64,000 nt of DNA, taken from NCBI GenBank assembly GCA_022385805.1, contig MU277692.1, positions 310,001-374,000 on the forward strand, given 5' to 3'. This document shows positions 54,350 to 64,000 of the stretch, in pieces; the first letter of the stretch is position 1, and every line of letters begins with the position of its first letter. The stretch comes from Pilatotrama ljubarskyi (Eukaryota > Basidiomycota > Agaricomycetes > Polyporales > Polyporaceae). The translations under genes were made by a program, and so were the position numbers. A model generated the notes under the pieces. That model saw only the letters and a list, made by a program, of their open reading frames with translations, had not been told where the DNA came from and ran no database searches.

Positions 54350-55466
54350 CACCACTATTGTCAGGTGTATTGCTACAACATATACGCATGATCGACCGCG
54401 CGTAGCGCAAGGCTCCTCGAACGGGATCAGCCCAGGAATGTGCACGCAGACGAGAGATGCAGAGCGCGCAGGACGCGCCCGCTTGACGCAAGTCGTAGGT
54501 ACCCAGCACCCAGCATGGACGGGGTCTGCAGCTCTGGGGCCTCGCATAGGCATCGCCAGAGCGCGCTTGTAGTCGACGTTCTTATCCTTCGCGTCGTCAG
54601 CACATGTCAGGTAGATGCCGACTGCATTGGAAGCGGCGAGATGGCACTCTACGGCGCGCATGCACGCATCGACGCGCTCCCTTGGGACAGCATGCGCGGC
54701 GCCACCGAGACGAAAGTAGATGAAGCAGTAAGCGTAGTCCGCATTATCGAGTCCCGTGGTAGCGGAGAGCCGCGAGAATGGAAGTCTTTCGACTGTATGT
54801 CAGGGTTGGGGCAGACCTCCCTGAAGCCAAGGCCGTACGTTTCCGCTGTCGCAGCCGTGTCGACCGCAGGCATGTCCTCTAGCGCAAGAACGACGTCGGT
54901 GAGACCCATGTATTGGCAGTTTGTGAGAGAACGGGCCGGAAGCAGGCCGATTCATTCGTATAGAGGAGGCTCGAGGGGTGTACAATGGATGACGGTGAGA
55001 TGATGAACGTATCGGCGCAGATGAGGACATTTGAGCAGCGTGCGAGCGAGAGCGACTCGGAGAGGATGGCGATGCTGATACGATGACCACCCGGTTATAG
55101 GACGCGGGTCGGGGGCTCTGGTGCCAGCGGGTGCAGACAAGGCCAGCTTGAGCAGCTTCGTGCGGCTCGAGGTGAGAGAAAATTTCGTAGATGGTTGGTC
55201 TGGGGGTGCGTAGGCTCCTTGGAGACTCCAGAGAGCTAGCTTGAGTGCTGGCAGGGACACCGCAAGACCGACGAGGATTGCCCACGTATGCGGGCTGTGC
55301 GGTAGGAGCAACCTGGGATGAGGCTGGGTGTCACTTCCAGCTGTCCATAGGCAACGAGGCTACTTACTTCTCAGATTGACGTCCGCCATAGATGTTCGCT
55401 CGCGTGGATAAGCCAACCTGAGCGAATATGCGATAGCGGGTTGCTCCTTGTCAAGAGCCGGGACAT
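54350..55466 (-). pseudogene. inverted, decayed copy of the 47.6-kb F-box gene
   Basis: Read on the minus strand, 55466 onward repeats the neighbour gene from its first ATG (MSRLLTRSNPLSHI) through exon 2 (HTWAILVGLAVSLPALKLAL, LKCPHLRRYVHHLTVIHCTP, YMGLTDVVLALEDMPAVDTA-type sequence) to a broken end (PFEEPCATRG). The F-box segment is frameshifted (APPDQPSTKFSLTSS in place of the parent's APPDRPWFHDD), and two internal stretches of the parent are lost. The copy is about 1.1 kb against 1.35 kb for the parent. It was placed here by an inverted duplication about 5.4 kb away. I describe the breaks as seen; no function is expected. Confidence 0.85.
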
Positions 55467-56225
55467 GGCAAATAGGGATTTGTACCTTGCTAAAAGGGAA
55501 AGGATTTGTCCGTGCCGAGCGACTCGTGCCGTGCCCAAGATCCACTCGCTCTGGGTATAGATACTCGAGCTCGCGCTCAGGCTGACGAGGAGTAAGTTGA
55601 GTAGGCAGCACGGTGCACCACAGAGGGTCTTCTCATGGCAGTACCAACAGCATCTTCGTCGTGTTGCATGATCCGTGATATACGCAAAGCAAGAGTCGGC
55701 AGAAGTGAGTACAATTGCTCTTCAATTCATGGACAGCTTCCGAGCGAGTGTGGGGCCGCGTCGTGGCATCGACCTCGTGTGGCTTGAATGTCAAGCTATT
55801 AAGGAACTTCCTATGCTCCGTGATCAGTGCGTTCGCGTACTACGCTGACAGAGTGTGTCTTGAGTTCCTATATGTACTCAAGAAGCGTTCTGAACAGGGA
55901 CAATGCGACGTTGAGAGCGAACCCAAGTCATTGAAGCAGCAGTATCATGCGTCGTAGGCGCCCACTAGCTGGTTCCGGATGGTCGGAGCCGGAGAGCCGG
56001 AGCCGGAGCGCCTGGTCATGAGATCTGCAAGATCCGGGCGCTAAGGCGACCCCGCATTCCCCGCATCCTCCTCCTCCTCTTCGTCCTCGTCCTCCTCATC
56101 TGCAAGCCTCCCGCCTCCTCGTCTCCCTCTCTTCGCAGCGTCGCTTTCTCTCTATCTCAACTAGTCCCTGCGCGACATTTGTAGTTTAACGACAAAGTCG
56201 ACTTAAGGCAACCGGAGCATCCGCC
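55467..56225. other. intergenic, promoter of the carboxylase gene
   Basis: Contains a short GGAGCC-rich block near 55978-56010 and a CTC/GTC-rich pyrimidine block near 56067-56100, shortly before the start codon at 56226. No gene is supported. Confidence 0.45.
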
Positions 56226-59200
56226 ATGCTGCCCAACACACCGCGTTCTGTCGCTGCACGCACTCTCCCTCGGATCAGCAGCGTCGTGAAGGGATCCCGT
56301 AGAGCTGCTGCTTTGAGGACCTCCACGCGTCCTGGAGTGGCTCCAACTAGTCAGAACGCCCTGTCCCTCCCTGCTGCCCAAGCCGCTTCGCATGTTCAGT
56401 CCAGAAGCTTCGCTACCGCCTCAGGTCAGTCGCACATACTCATTGAGTTCCAAGCTATCTGCCCACAGGACAAACAGAGAACTCTTTTACTGCACTCCAG
56501 GCGTCTGCGCATAAGCCGCTCTTCGACAAGATCCTCATAGCCAACCGGTGACGCGCTTCAATTCCCCTTGCCCTGCACTCGCATCACTCACTCTTTGCTT
56601 ACTCAGAGGCGAGATCGCCTGTCGCGTCATCCGCACCGCAAAGAAACTCGGCGTGAAGACCGTAGCTGTCTACAGCGAAGTGGACGCACATGCGTTGCAC
56701 GTTCGACTGGTCAGTGGAGCCCGTGCGCTTCATAGCACAGTTCCCTGACCATCCATGCAGGCCGACGAAGCGTACTGTATTGGCCCCGCCCCATCCGCGG
56801 AGAGCTATGTGAGCATCGACAGTGACGGCCTTGGCGGCATCGGCTGACTTCCTCCGGCCTCAGCTCCGCATTGACAAGATCATCGACGCCTGCAAACGGA
56901 GCGGGGCACAGGTACTCAACAATTCTCCCAAATCACACGTTCGCCCCCGCTCAGAGTCTACCCCAGGCAGTACATCCCGGATACGGCTTCCTCAGCGAGA
57001 ACGCAGAGTTTGCCGAGCGTCTCGCGCAGGAGGGTATCGTATTCATTGGTCCCCCGGCCAGCGCTATTGTGAGCATGGGTTCGAAGAGGTTGGTGCTCCA
57101 TGGCAGTCACTGCCTTGAGATGCGTGCTAACGAGGGGCCTATCTAGCGAGTCGAAAAACATCATGTCTGGTACGGCCGCCCGCAATCCCGTCTAATGCTC
57201 TATCAGCTCACGGCCTTTTGCTGCAGCTGCTGGCGTCCCCGTAGTACCCGGATATCATGGCATAAATCAGGACCCCAACTTCCTCCAGCAGGAGGCGTCC
57301 CGCATTGGTATTTCCCGGCTCCCTTCTCCGCCCGAGAAGCAGTACTCACCGGTTGCGTAGGCTACCCTGTTCTGATCAAGGCCGTACATGGTGGCGGAGG
57401 TAAGGGCATGCGTATTGTGCACTCAGCGGGCGAGTTTCAGGATGCGCTCGAGTCGGCACAACGCGAGGCGCGGAAGGCGTTCGGCAACGCAGACGTGCTC
57501 GTCGAGAAGTACATCGAGCGCCCGCGGCATGTCGAGGTGCAGGTCTTTGCTGACCGCCTCGGTGGGTGCGTGAGTCTGTGGGAGCGCGACTGCTCGGTGC
57601 AGCGGAGGAACCAGAAGATCATCGAGGAGGCACCTGCACCCGGCTTGTCTCCGGAGCTGAGGGCGGATCTGAGCGCGAAAGCGGTGGCTGCCGCGAAGGC
57701 GGTGAACTATGTCGGAGCTGGGACCGTCGAGTTCATCTTCGACAACGACACGCAGAAGTTTTACTTCATGGAGATGTAGGTGAACAAACGTTTGCGCGCG
57801 GGTTGTATGGCTTATGCTTCGCCTCCCAGGAACACCCGGCTGCAGGTCGAGCATCCAGTCACGGAGATGATCACAGGTCTTGACCTCGTGGAATGGCAAC
57901 TCGAGGTGTGTCCAGCATCCACCGCATCTCTTATAGTAGTTGACAGTCTCGTAGGTCGCAGCTGGAAACCCGCTCCCTCTGAAGCAGTCCGCCATTCCCC
58001 TGGTAGGCCACGCGTTCGAGGCTCGCATCTACGCCGAGAACCCGCGTAACAACTTCCTCCCCGATTCCGGTCAGCTCCTCTACCTGTCCACGCCCCAGCC
58101 AACCCACATCTTTGCGCCCTCTGTTGCCGAGCATAGTCTCGCCGCACCCTCCGAAGGAGACGAATTCACTCCGGTCGTGAACACTTCTGCCGCGATTGCT
58201 CCCGTCGTGAGACTTGAGCAGGGTTTCGAGCAGGGTGCGCAAATCGGCGTGTTCTACGACCCGATGATCGCGAAGCTTGTAGTGCACGGACGGGATCGCA
58301 CGGAGGCGCTGCGTATGCTGAGGGGTGCGCTCGAGGAGTATCGTGTCGTCGGCGTAGCCACAAACGTGGAGTTCTTGAGGACGCTCGCAGGCAATGAGGC
58401 ATTTGTGAAGGCGGAGGTTGAGACAGGCTTCATCCCCGTGAGTGGACTCATTAACCTCCCCCTTCCCCTGGAAGAAGTCCCCGCTTACCGGAGTGCAACG
58501 TAGAAACACCACAAGGAGCTGTTCCCGCCGATCCCGGAACCTTCGCACGAAGCTCTTGCTCAGGCCGCCCTGTTCGTCGTACTGCGTGATCATCCTCAGC
58601 CCACCTCACCCTCGCCTTGGAGCACGCTGACCTCAAGGCGCTTCGGCGGAGACGTGTACGAGCGCATCGTCACATTACAGTCTGAGGACACGAAGGCGAA
58701 GCCGATGACGGTCCACGTCAGGTCGCTCGCTGGGGGTCTCTTCGACGTGACCACGCGCTCCGCATCCGGCGAGCGAACCTTCAAGGGCGTCTCGGCGCGG
58801 CTCGCTACGCCCACGAGCATCTCCACCTCTCTCGACGGCGCGCTCCTTCGCACGACCGTCGTGTCCCAGCGTCCGCCCCCCGGTGTGCCCGCGTCGACGT
58901 CTCCGAACACGGCGGAGCGGCTGCACGTGTTCCACGGGGCGCACAAGACGACGCTCGTGCTGCCGTCGCCCAAGTGGCTGCTTTCACTCGGGGGTGACGT
59001 GCTGAACGCGGCGAAGGGGGCGCTGCGGGCGCCGATGCCCAGTGTGGTGGTGGAGGTGCGCGTGAAAGAGGGCGAGCGCGTCGAGGTCGGCCAGCCGGTC
59101 GTGGTTCTGGAAAGTATGAAGACGGAGACGGTGCTGAGGGCGCCGGTGGCGGGTGTGGTGAAGGCTGTGGCGTGCAAGAAGGGGGAGATGGTTGAGGAGG

Positions 59201-59241
59201 GGAGGGAGCTCGTCGATGTGGAGGAGGAGGCGAAGGCGTGA
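56226..59241 (+). CDS. 3-methylcrotonyl-CoA carboxylase, biotin-carrying alpha subunit
   Basis: Mitochondrial leucine catabolism: biotin carboxylase that charges biotin for carboxylation of 3-methylcrotonyl-CoA by the beta subunit. Exons 56226-56424, 56469-56547, 56607-56709, 56761-56808, 56864-56911, 56967-57088, 57147-57169, 57227-57307, 57361-57775, 57830-57905, 57955-58437, 58504-59241 give 804 aa. A basic Ser/Ala-rich N-terminus ([19 protein letters not shown]) is a mitochondrial presequence. Biotin carboxylase: [36 protein letters not shown], the ATP loop [38 protein letters not shown]. The C-terminal biotinyl domain has the lysine at about 765 in LESMKTE, the form seen in fungal MCC instead of AMKM. 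The ESMKTE site and the overall length argue against pyruvate or acetyl-CoA carboxylase. Confidence 0.94.
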
Positions 59242-59663
59242 CCCTGGAGTTGTAGCGGAAAAGTTACGCTCGACTCAAGAATGAGACCAAGAGAATGGAA
59301 TTGGAAGGATCAGGCGCACGATGCTACTGTACAAGGAAGCAACTGTAAATAGTACAACACGACGACCGAATAGTACAAACTGAAGCACAGCTGCTGCGAC
59401 ACGGCTCAACGAGTACGGCGGGAGGCGGATACATTCAGACTAGCAGATAACCTGACCCTACCATCGTATTGTCAGAAGATGCAGCGTAGAGAGGGCGGTG
59501 CTGAGGGTACATGTCGCCCTTTTCGCTGTCGCGGCTGCCGGTGTTCCCCTCGTCACCACCTGCACATCGCTACCATGAGGAGCACGAACTCGCCAGAGAC
59601 TGCCGGTGTCAGGGGAAGAGGTACGCGACTTACGGCTACCATCGCTGCAGCCGTCGCGGACGG
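59242..59663. other. convergent 3' flanks
   Basis: Spacer between the carboxylase stop and the IFI27-like stop; no gene seen. Confidence 0.45.
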
Positions 59664-60017
59664 TCAGCCGCTGCACACGCCGCCTATTCCAGAGGCCGCG
59701 AGAAAGGCGGCGCCCACAACCTCGGCTGCTGTTGGGGCAACGATAGTCGCGCCAATAGACTGCAGCACCGAGAACAATCCCCCTGTGGATGCTCCGTAGA
59801 TGGCGGACTGCGCGAGTGCTGCGAGGCTCCCTGACAAGATGGCAGTATTGTGTGAGCATTTGCCGGGACTCACGACCGCTAGGGACGCGATCTCACCGCC
59901 TACGACGCCCGCGCTTGTAAACCCGAGAGCTGGTAGCACGACAGCGGCTGCTGCCCAGACGAGCACGGGCACTGCGATGGCCAATGCGACGATACCCAGC
60001 ACACGCCAGAACTTCAT
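59664..60017 (-). CDS. IFI27/ISG12-like small membrane protein, copy 2
   Basis: Exons 60017-59897 and 59830-59664 give 95 aa. It starts with a hydrophobic leader (MKFWRVLGIVALAIAVPVL), then LPALGFTSAGVVGG joined by splicing to SLAALAQSAIYGASTGGLF and SVLQSIGATIVAP, the signature of the IFI6/IFI27 family. The 66-nt intron is in frame and stop-free, so read-through would add 22 residues; the family alignment favours splicing. An upstream in-frame ATG (about 60068) would add 17 polar residues. The protein should sit in a membrane; function in fungi is not established. Confidence 0.8.
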   Translation of the reverse strand: MKFWRVLGIVALAIAVPVLVWAAAAVVLPALGFTSAGVVGGEIASLAVVSPGKCSHNTAILSGSLAALAQSAIYGASTGGLFSVLQSIGATIVAPTAAEVVGAAFLAASGIGGVCSG

Positions 60018-61668
60018 CGTGGGACCGTTGTTGGCGCCTGACTGAAGGAATGAGCTTCTCAAGTGCATGCCTGTGAACGGGTTTCGAGCCTCTCACTTTC
60101 TAACACGAAGCGAGTATGTGGCCTTCGCTAGGTTGAGCTGGTTGGAGGAGCAAACCGAGGGTGAGGGGGTGGATTGACTCGAGAACGATGGATGGCGGAA
60201 GTTGCGAGAGGGTCTGGGGATTATATCTTACACGGTATGGCTCTGGCTTACGGAGTCGGCAGCCTTATGGAAACCGCGTGCAATGCCTTGAGCATCGGTG
60301 AACAGGATAGAAGAGCTTCCACCACACAAAGGCAGGCAAAGGCAGGCAATCTGGACTCGGAATCAAGCGATAGAAGCATTCGCGAGGGACGGATATGTCA
60401 CTGGTCAGACTTTATAAAGTGAGAGGATGATGCACGCTGCTGGCCGGCAGTCATGCGGGGGGGAAAGCTGTACGCAAATAGACCAGATCCAGCATTACTG
60501 TCGAGGACAAGGTTTCATGTGGGCCGCACTGCGAGGGTCGTGGTTTCGATAACTTCAAGGATAGGTGCACGCTTTCCGCACGTTTGTCTACCGCAGTGCA
60601 CCGAAGTAGCGCTGATCGTCAGGTGCCCTGCGTCTGGCCTCTGTGGCAGCAGTGATGGCCCATGCGTCGTGTGCAGCAATCCACGAGCACGGCTGAGAGA
60701 CGTTGCGTGATAAAGACTTGAACAGGCCCCTCGCCTGGCACAAGTCAAAGACGTTAGCCATGAGGATAATACTGTATAACTACTTAGATATACTGCCCTC
60801 CCTGTCGCTCTCAGAGATTACCGTAGGAGGTCGGGTTTTACTTCACGTCTCCTTGTCAAAACGGGTTCGATCACTCTTCATATGTGCCTTGGGCGTGCAG
60901 AAGCGGAGTAGGGAGTCGAGTGTGTAAGCAGCGCTCGACTGACGATTTTGAGCCTCGAGTTTTGAGGCTCGACGACATCGGTGCAACTCCTGAATCCTCG
61001 CAGGGCAGGGTGGCTGCTGCCGCCTCCCGCGGGGTAGCTGGAAATCGCTGGGCCGAAAATGAGAGTACGCTGAGGAACGACGCCTTCCAGTCAAAGTCTC
61101 CCGCCTCCGCGCGGCAAGTTCGACAACTTGAAGCCCGGGCAAATTCAAGCCGACGGGAACGGACATATCACGTGACAGCAAAGAAATCAGGTACACCGCC
61201 ACCTGTGGCTGTGCACCGTTCTCAGCGTCCGTCTCGAGTTCTCGCCGTCCTGTCCCTGCTTGACCGTTTGTCTATTCCTTTGGACTTATGAAAGCTACGA
61301 GAAGAACAACACCAACACACGAGTGAACTTTGAAGCAAACAGTCTCTGAAATGCCGTAGAAAATGCCGACTTGCGTCACCCGTCTGTCGATGCCGACGCA
61401 CGCGGACGGAGAGCGACTGATCATGATTTATGCGGAGGCCCATATCAGGGAAAAGCCAAGCTCACTCGATCGGTGCTTATAGTCACCGGCATGCGCTCTC
61501 TCGGTGCTCTCTGCTGACGAATGTTCTCTGACAAGTCCCTGCTTGCGCCGGGCTTCACGCGTACGCCTTTCCCGCCGCCGGCGATTATGCATCTGCTTCA
61601 TAACCAGCACCGACAGCGAGCACCTCCTTTGCACCTTCCTCGCACATTCCCCGTGCTTGCTCGGAGCC
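60018..61668. other. intergenic, upstream of the MFS transporter
   Basis: About 1.65 kb without a supported gene. A small inverted repeat (GAGCCTC and GAGGCTC) lies near 60950-60970. The overlapping open frames around 60840-61290 lack motifs. Confidence 0.45.
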
Positions 61669-63506
61669 ATGTCTGGTCAACGCTCTTCTGCTCCTGATCT
61701 CGCAGGCACTCAGGCCTTGGAGCGCAGTAGCTCTCGCACCCCCACCGTCGTCGACTCCAACGACCTCGCAGACGACCAAAATGACATCAACTTGCAATTC
61801 GAACATGAAGCTTATGGTCCTGCACCTGGAGAAAAGCCTCTCGATGCCTACGAGGTCACGATGGGCCCGACAGATCCCGACAATCCGAAGACGTGGTCAC
61901 GTCCCTATCGCTGGTACGTTACCATGTTCTCTGCGGTGCTCGTTTTGAATGCGTGCGTATATCTCCCTTCATGCTATCTTGCGCCTGTCTGACGTAGCTC
62001 ATAGCACATTTGCGTCCTCTGCGCCATCCGGTATCGTTCCTCAGCTGATGGAGAAGTTCACCTTTGGGACCGAGGTGGCAACTCTCACGATTGCCTTGTT
62101 CGTCGCTGGTTACTGCGTGGGTCCTCTTCTATGGGGGCCTCTGTCCGAACAGTATGGGCGAAAGCCTGTCTTCATCATCAGCTTCTTCGCCTACACATGC
62201 TTCCAAGTAGGCTGTGCGTTATCCCCCAATACCGCGTCCATCCTCGTCTTCCGCTTCCTCGGTGGTACCTTCGCTGCGGCACCTCTCGCTAACAGTGGGT
62301 CAGTCATTCTCCCTTTGCCGTCTGTCTCTGTGTCTGACTCCTGATAGCGCGGTCATGTCTGACGTTTGGGATGCAGACACGAGAGGGAAGGCGATGGCGA
62401 TCTTTGCGCTTGCTCCCTTCGCGGGCCCAACTATCGGCCCGACTGTGAGCGGTTTCATGGCCGTATCCGGTGTCTCTTGGCGCTGGGTATTCTGGTTGTT
62501 GACAATCTTCGCCGGGACGTGCCTCGTTCTCATAGTGCTGACACTTCCGGAGACCTATGCGTGAGCATTCTGTCCATTGTCCGACGATGGTTCCGAGCTA
62601 ACTGGAGTGTACGTAGGCCCGTGATCCTCGTTAGGCGTGCTGAGAGACTGCGCAAGGAGACAGGCGACGATCGTTATTGGGCGCCGCTCGAGAGGAACAA
62701 GATGACTTTCAGGCAACGGTTGAAGCATGTCCTCGCCCGCCCGTTCATCATCCTTTTCCGCGAGCCAATGCTGTTGGCGATCACACTGTACATGAGCGTA
62801 CGTTGCGATCTTGGGACCCAATGTCTGATGCATGCTGACCGGATATCCACAGTTCATCTACGGTGTCGTGTACCTGCTTTTCGAAGCCTATCCTATCGTG
62901 TTCACGCGCGGGCACCACTTCAATGCGGGCATCTCCGGCCTCATGTTCCTCCCGATTTTCATTGGCGCCGTTTTCGCCGTCATCACCTATCTCCTCGTAT
63001 TCAACCCCCGTTACATGAAGGCGATCCAAGAGTTCGCACCGCATCCCGTTCCGCCCGAGTACCGCCTGGAGCTTTGCGTGTACGCCGCGCCCATCTACAC
63101 CATCTCCTTCTTCTGGTTCGGCTGGACGTCCTACCCATGGATCTCGTATTGGGCCCCGCTCATGGCCGGCTTCCCGATGGGCTTCGCGATCATCTGGCTC
63201 TTCCTCGGGCTGTTCAACTACACGATCGATGTGTACCTCTTCGTCGCCGCGAGCGCGCTCTCCTCGATGACGGTCGTCCGATCGCTCTTTGGTGCCGGCT
63301 TCCCGCTGTTCTCGACGCAGATGTACGAGACCCTGAACCCGCGCTGGGCGTCGACGCTGCTCGGTTGTCTCGCGCTCGTCATGACGCCCATCCCGTTCGT
63401 CCTCAAGAAGTTCGGGGCGAAGGTGAGGAGAAAGAGCAAGTACGCGCCGACCGGGAACCTGCCGACGAAGCCCCCAGCAAAGGAGAAGGGCGCTTCTACC
63501 GCCTGA
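61669..63506 (+). CDS. MFS transporter, DHA1-like drug/polyamine antiporter type
   Basis: Twelve-span major facilitator of the plasma membrane. Exons 61669-61952, 62005-62298, 62348-62560, 62617-62797, 62853-63506 give 541 aa. An N-terminal cytosolic tail ends in DPDNPKTWSRPYRW, a typical DHA1 entry motif. Further signs: the GPLSEQYGRKPVF loop 2-3 motif A, FRFLGGTFAAAPLANSG with motif C region APFAGPTIGPTVSGF, then WRWVFWLLTIF and a central loop ARPFIILFREP. The C-terminal six spans run from FIYGVVYLLFEAYPIVF to LGCLALVMTPIPFVLKKFG. This pattern fits the polyamine/multidrug (Tpo/Flr-like) branch; the substrate cannot be told. The C-tail is short and Lys-rich. Confidence 0.9.
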
Positions 63507-64000
63507 ACTGGCGTCGACCGCAGTCCCGCCTCAAATCTTATTTGCATCTGTACGGTATATCATATCATGCTATCATACCATGGACATCCTCGATAGTGCA
63601 AGGCGTACTGCCGAACCCACTCCCACGCAGTAGTTGTAGACTCCAATAGTAGAACTTATTACAATGACGATATGCCGGTGTATCCGAGCCACTATATACG
63701 GAACTGTACTCATTGATTTATTGCGAAGCGATTACGGCTTCCCGTGCTTCCCCGTCCTAGTATTCAGTATTCAAGGCTGTGGCGTGGTTCCTCGAGTAGA
63801 CCCCGCCGCAGTCTCCAAGTCGTACATAGCTGTTAGGTGGTACCACTTGCTACATACCTGAAGGGCGTTCGTGGATATGTTGACGTAGAACTCGTGCACG
63901 ATGTTCGCGCCGAACGCCCTTTTCTCGTGTCGTGGGTTGGTTGTAGGACAAGGGGTAATCGGAGGACACACATGCCCAAATTTGTTTCAAACGGTCCCAC
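63507..64000. other. right window edge, possible partial gene on minus strand
   Basis: On the minus strand a frame around 63971-63860 (KRAFGANIVHEFYVNIST) ends at a good GTATGT donor and reads like coding sequence. It may belong to a gene that starts right of the window, but no continuation to the left is evident. GGGCGTTCG and its complement CGAACGCCC form an inverted pair at 63863 and 63911. Confidence 0.25.

Noticed and set aside
63771..63971. Complete small gene at the right edge
   Set aside because: Only one coding-like stretch with a donor is visible; no acceptor or further exon to the left supports it, so it is mentioned only as an edge observation.
1..64000. CRISPR arrays, bacterial operons, tRNA or rRNA genes
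   Set aside because: No regularly spaced repeats, no ribosome-binding pattern, and no cloverleaf or rRNA sequence recognised on either strand.

Overview
The window is nuclear DNA of a filamentous basidiomycete, most likely an agaricomycete. Reasons: dense genes with many GT-AG introns of about 45-80 bp, GC-rich codon use, and protein families typical of that group (DUF6534 membrane proteins, a Tsp2-type tetraspanin, MHYT hybrid histidine kinase, IFI27-like proteins, lineage-specific F-box families). A position inside Polyporales is a guess. There is no sign of bacterial, organellar or viral DNA, and I saw no tRNA, rRNA or CRISPR array. Exon models were built by hand from splice sites, reading phase and protein-family motifs; in nearly all of them every phase closes.

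Layout. 0.5-4.4 kb, minus strand: autophagy factor ATG101 and a DUF6534 membrane protein cut into about 20 exons. 6.0-15.1 kb: three dienelactone-hydrolase paralogues (one minus, two plus) with the same eight-exon plan; a divergent epsin / HUS1 pair lies between the first and second. 15.3-17.3 kb, minus: 2,3-bisphosphoglycerate-independent phosphoglycerate mutase. 17.5-17.75 kb: a palindromic MITE-like element. 18.8-20.5 kb: Tsp2-type tetraspanin. 21.6-26.4 kb: three tandem paralogues of a family I cannot name, with an F-box-like start and a Tyr-Pro-Cys-Cys-Gly motif; two show recent rearrangement. 27.2-31.1 kb: MHYT hybrid histidine kinase. 31.8-41.4 kb, plus: DUS1 tRNA-dihydrouridine synthase, DSK2 ubiquilin, a C2-like four-TM protein, and a large F-box protein. 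41.5-42.3 kb, minus: IFI27-like protein. 44.7-46.3 kb: Skt5/Chs4-type chitin synthase activator with a CAAX box. 47.6-48.9 kb: F-box protein, with a decayed inverted copy at 54.35-55.47 kb. 49.4-53.3 kb, minus: USP12/46-type deubiquitinase. 56.2-59.2 kb: 3-methylcrotonyl-CoA carboxylase biotin subunit. 59.7-60.0 kb, minus: second IFI27-like protein. 61.7-63.5 kb: MFS transporter.

The genes are mostly independent housekeeping functions, not one pathway. A ubiquitin theme recurs (DSK2, a USP, two F-box proteins and the F-box-like trio, epsin with UIMs), but shared regulation is not shown. The least described parts are the YPCCG family (including a possible intron created by a 73-bp tandem duplication and a compensated double frameshift), the extreme fragmentation of the DUF6534 gene, and the catalytic-cysteine codon of the USP split by a 729-bp intron.
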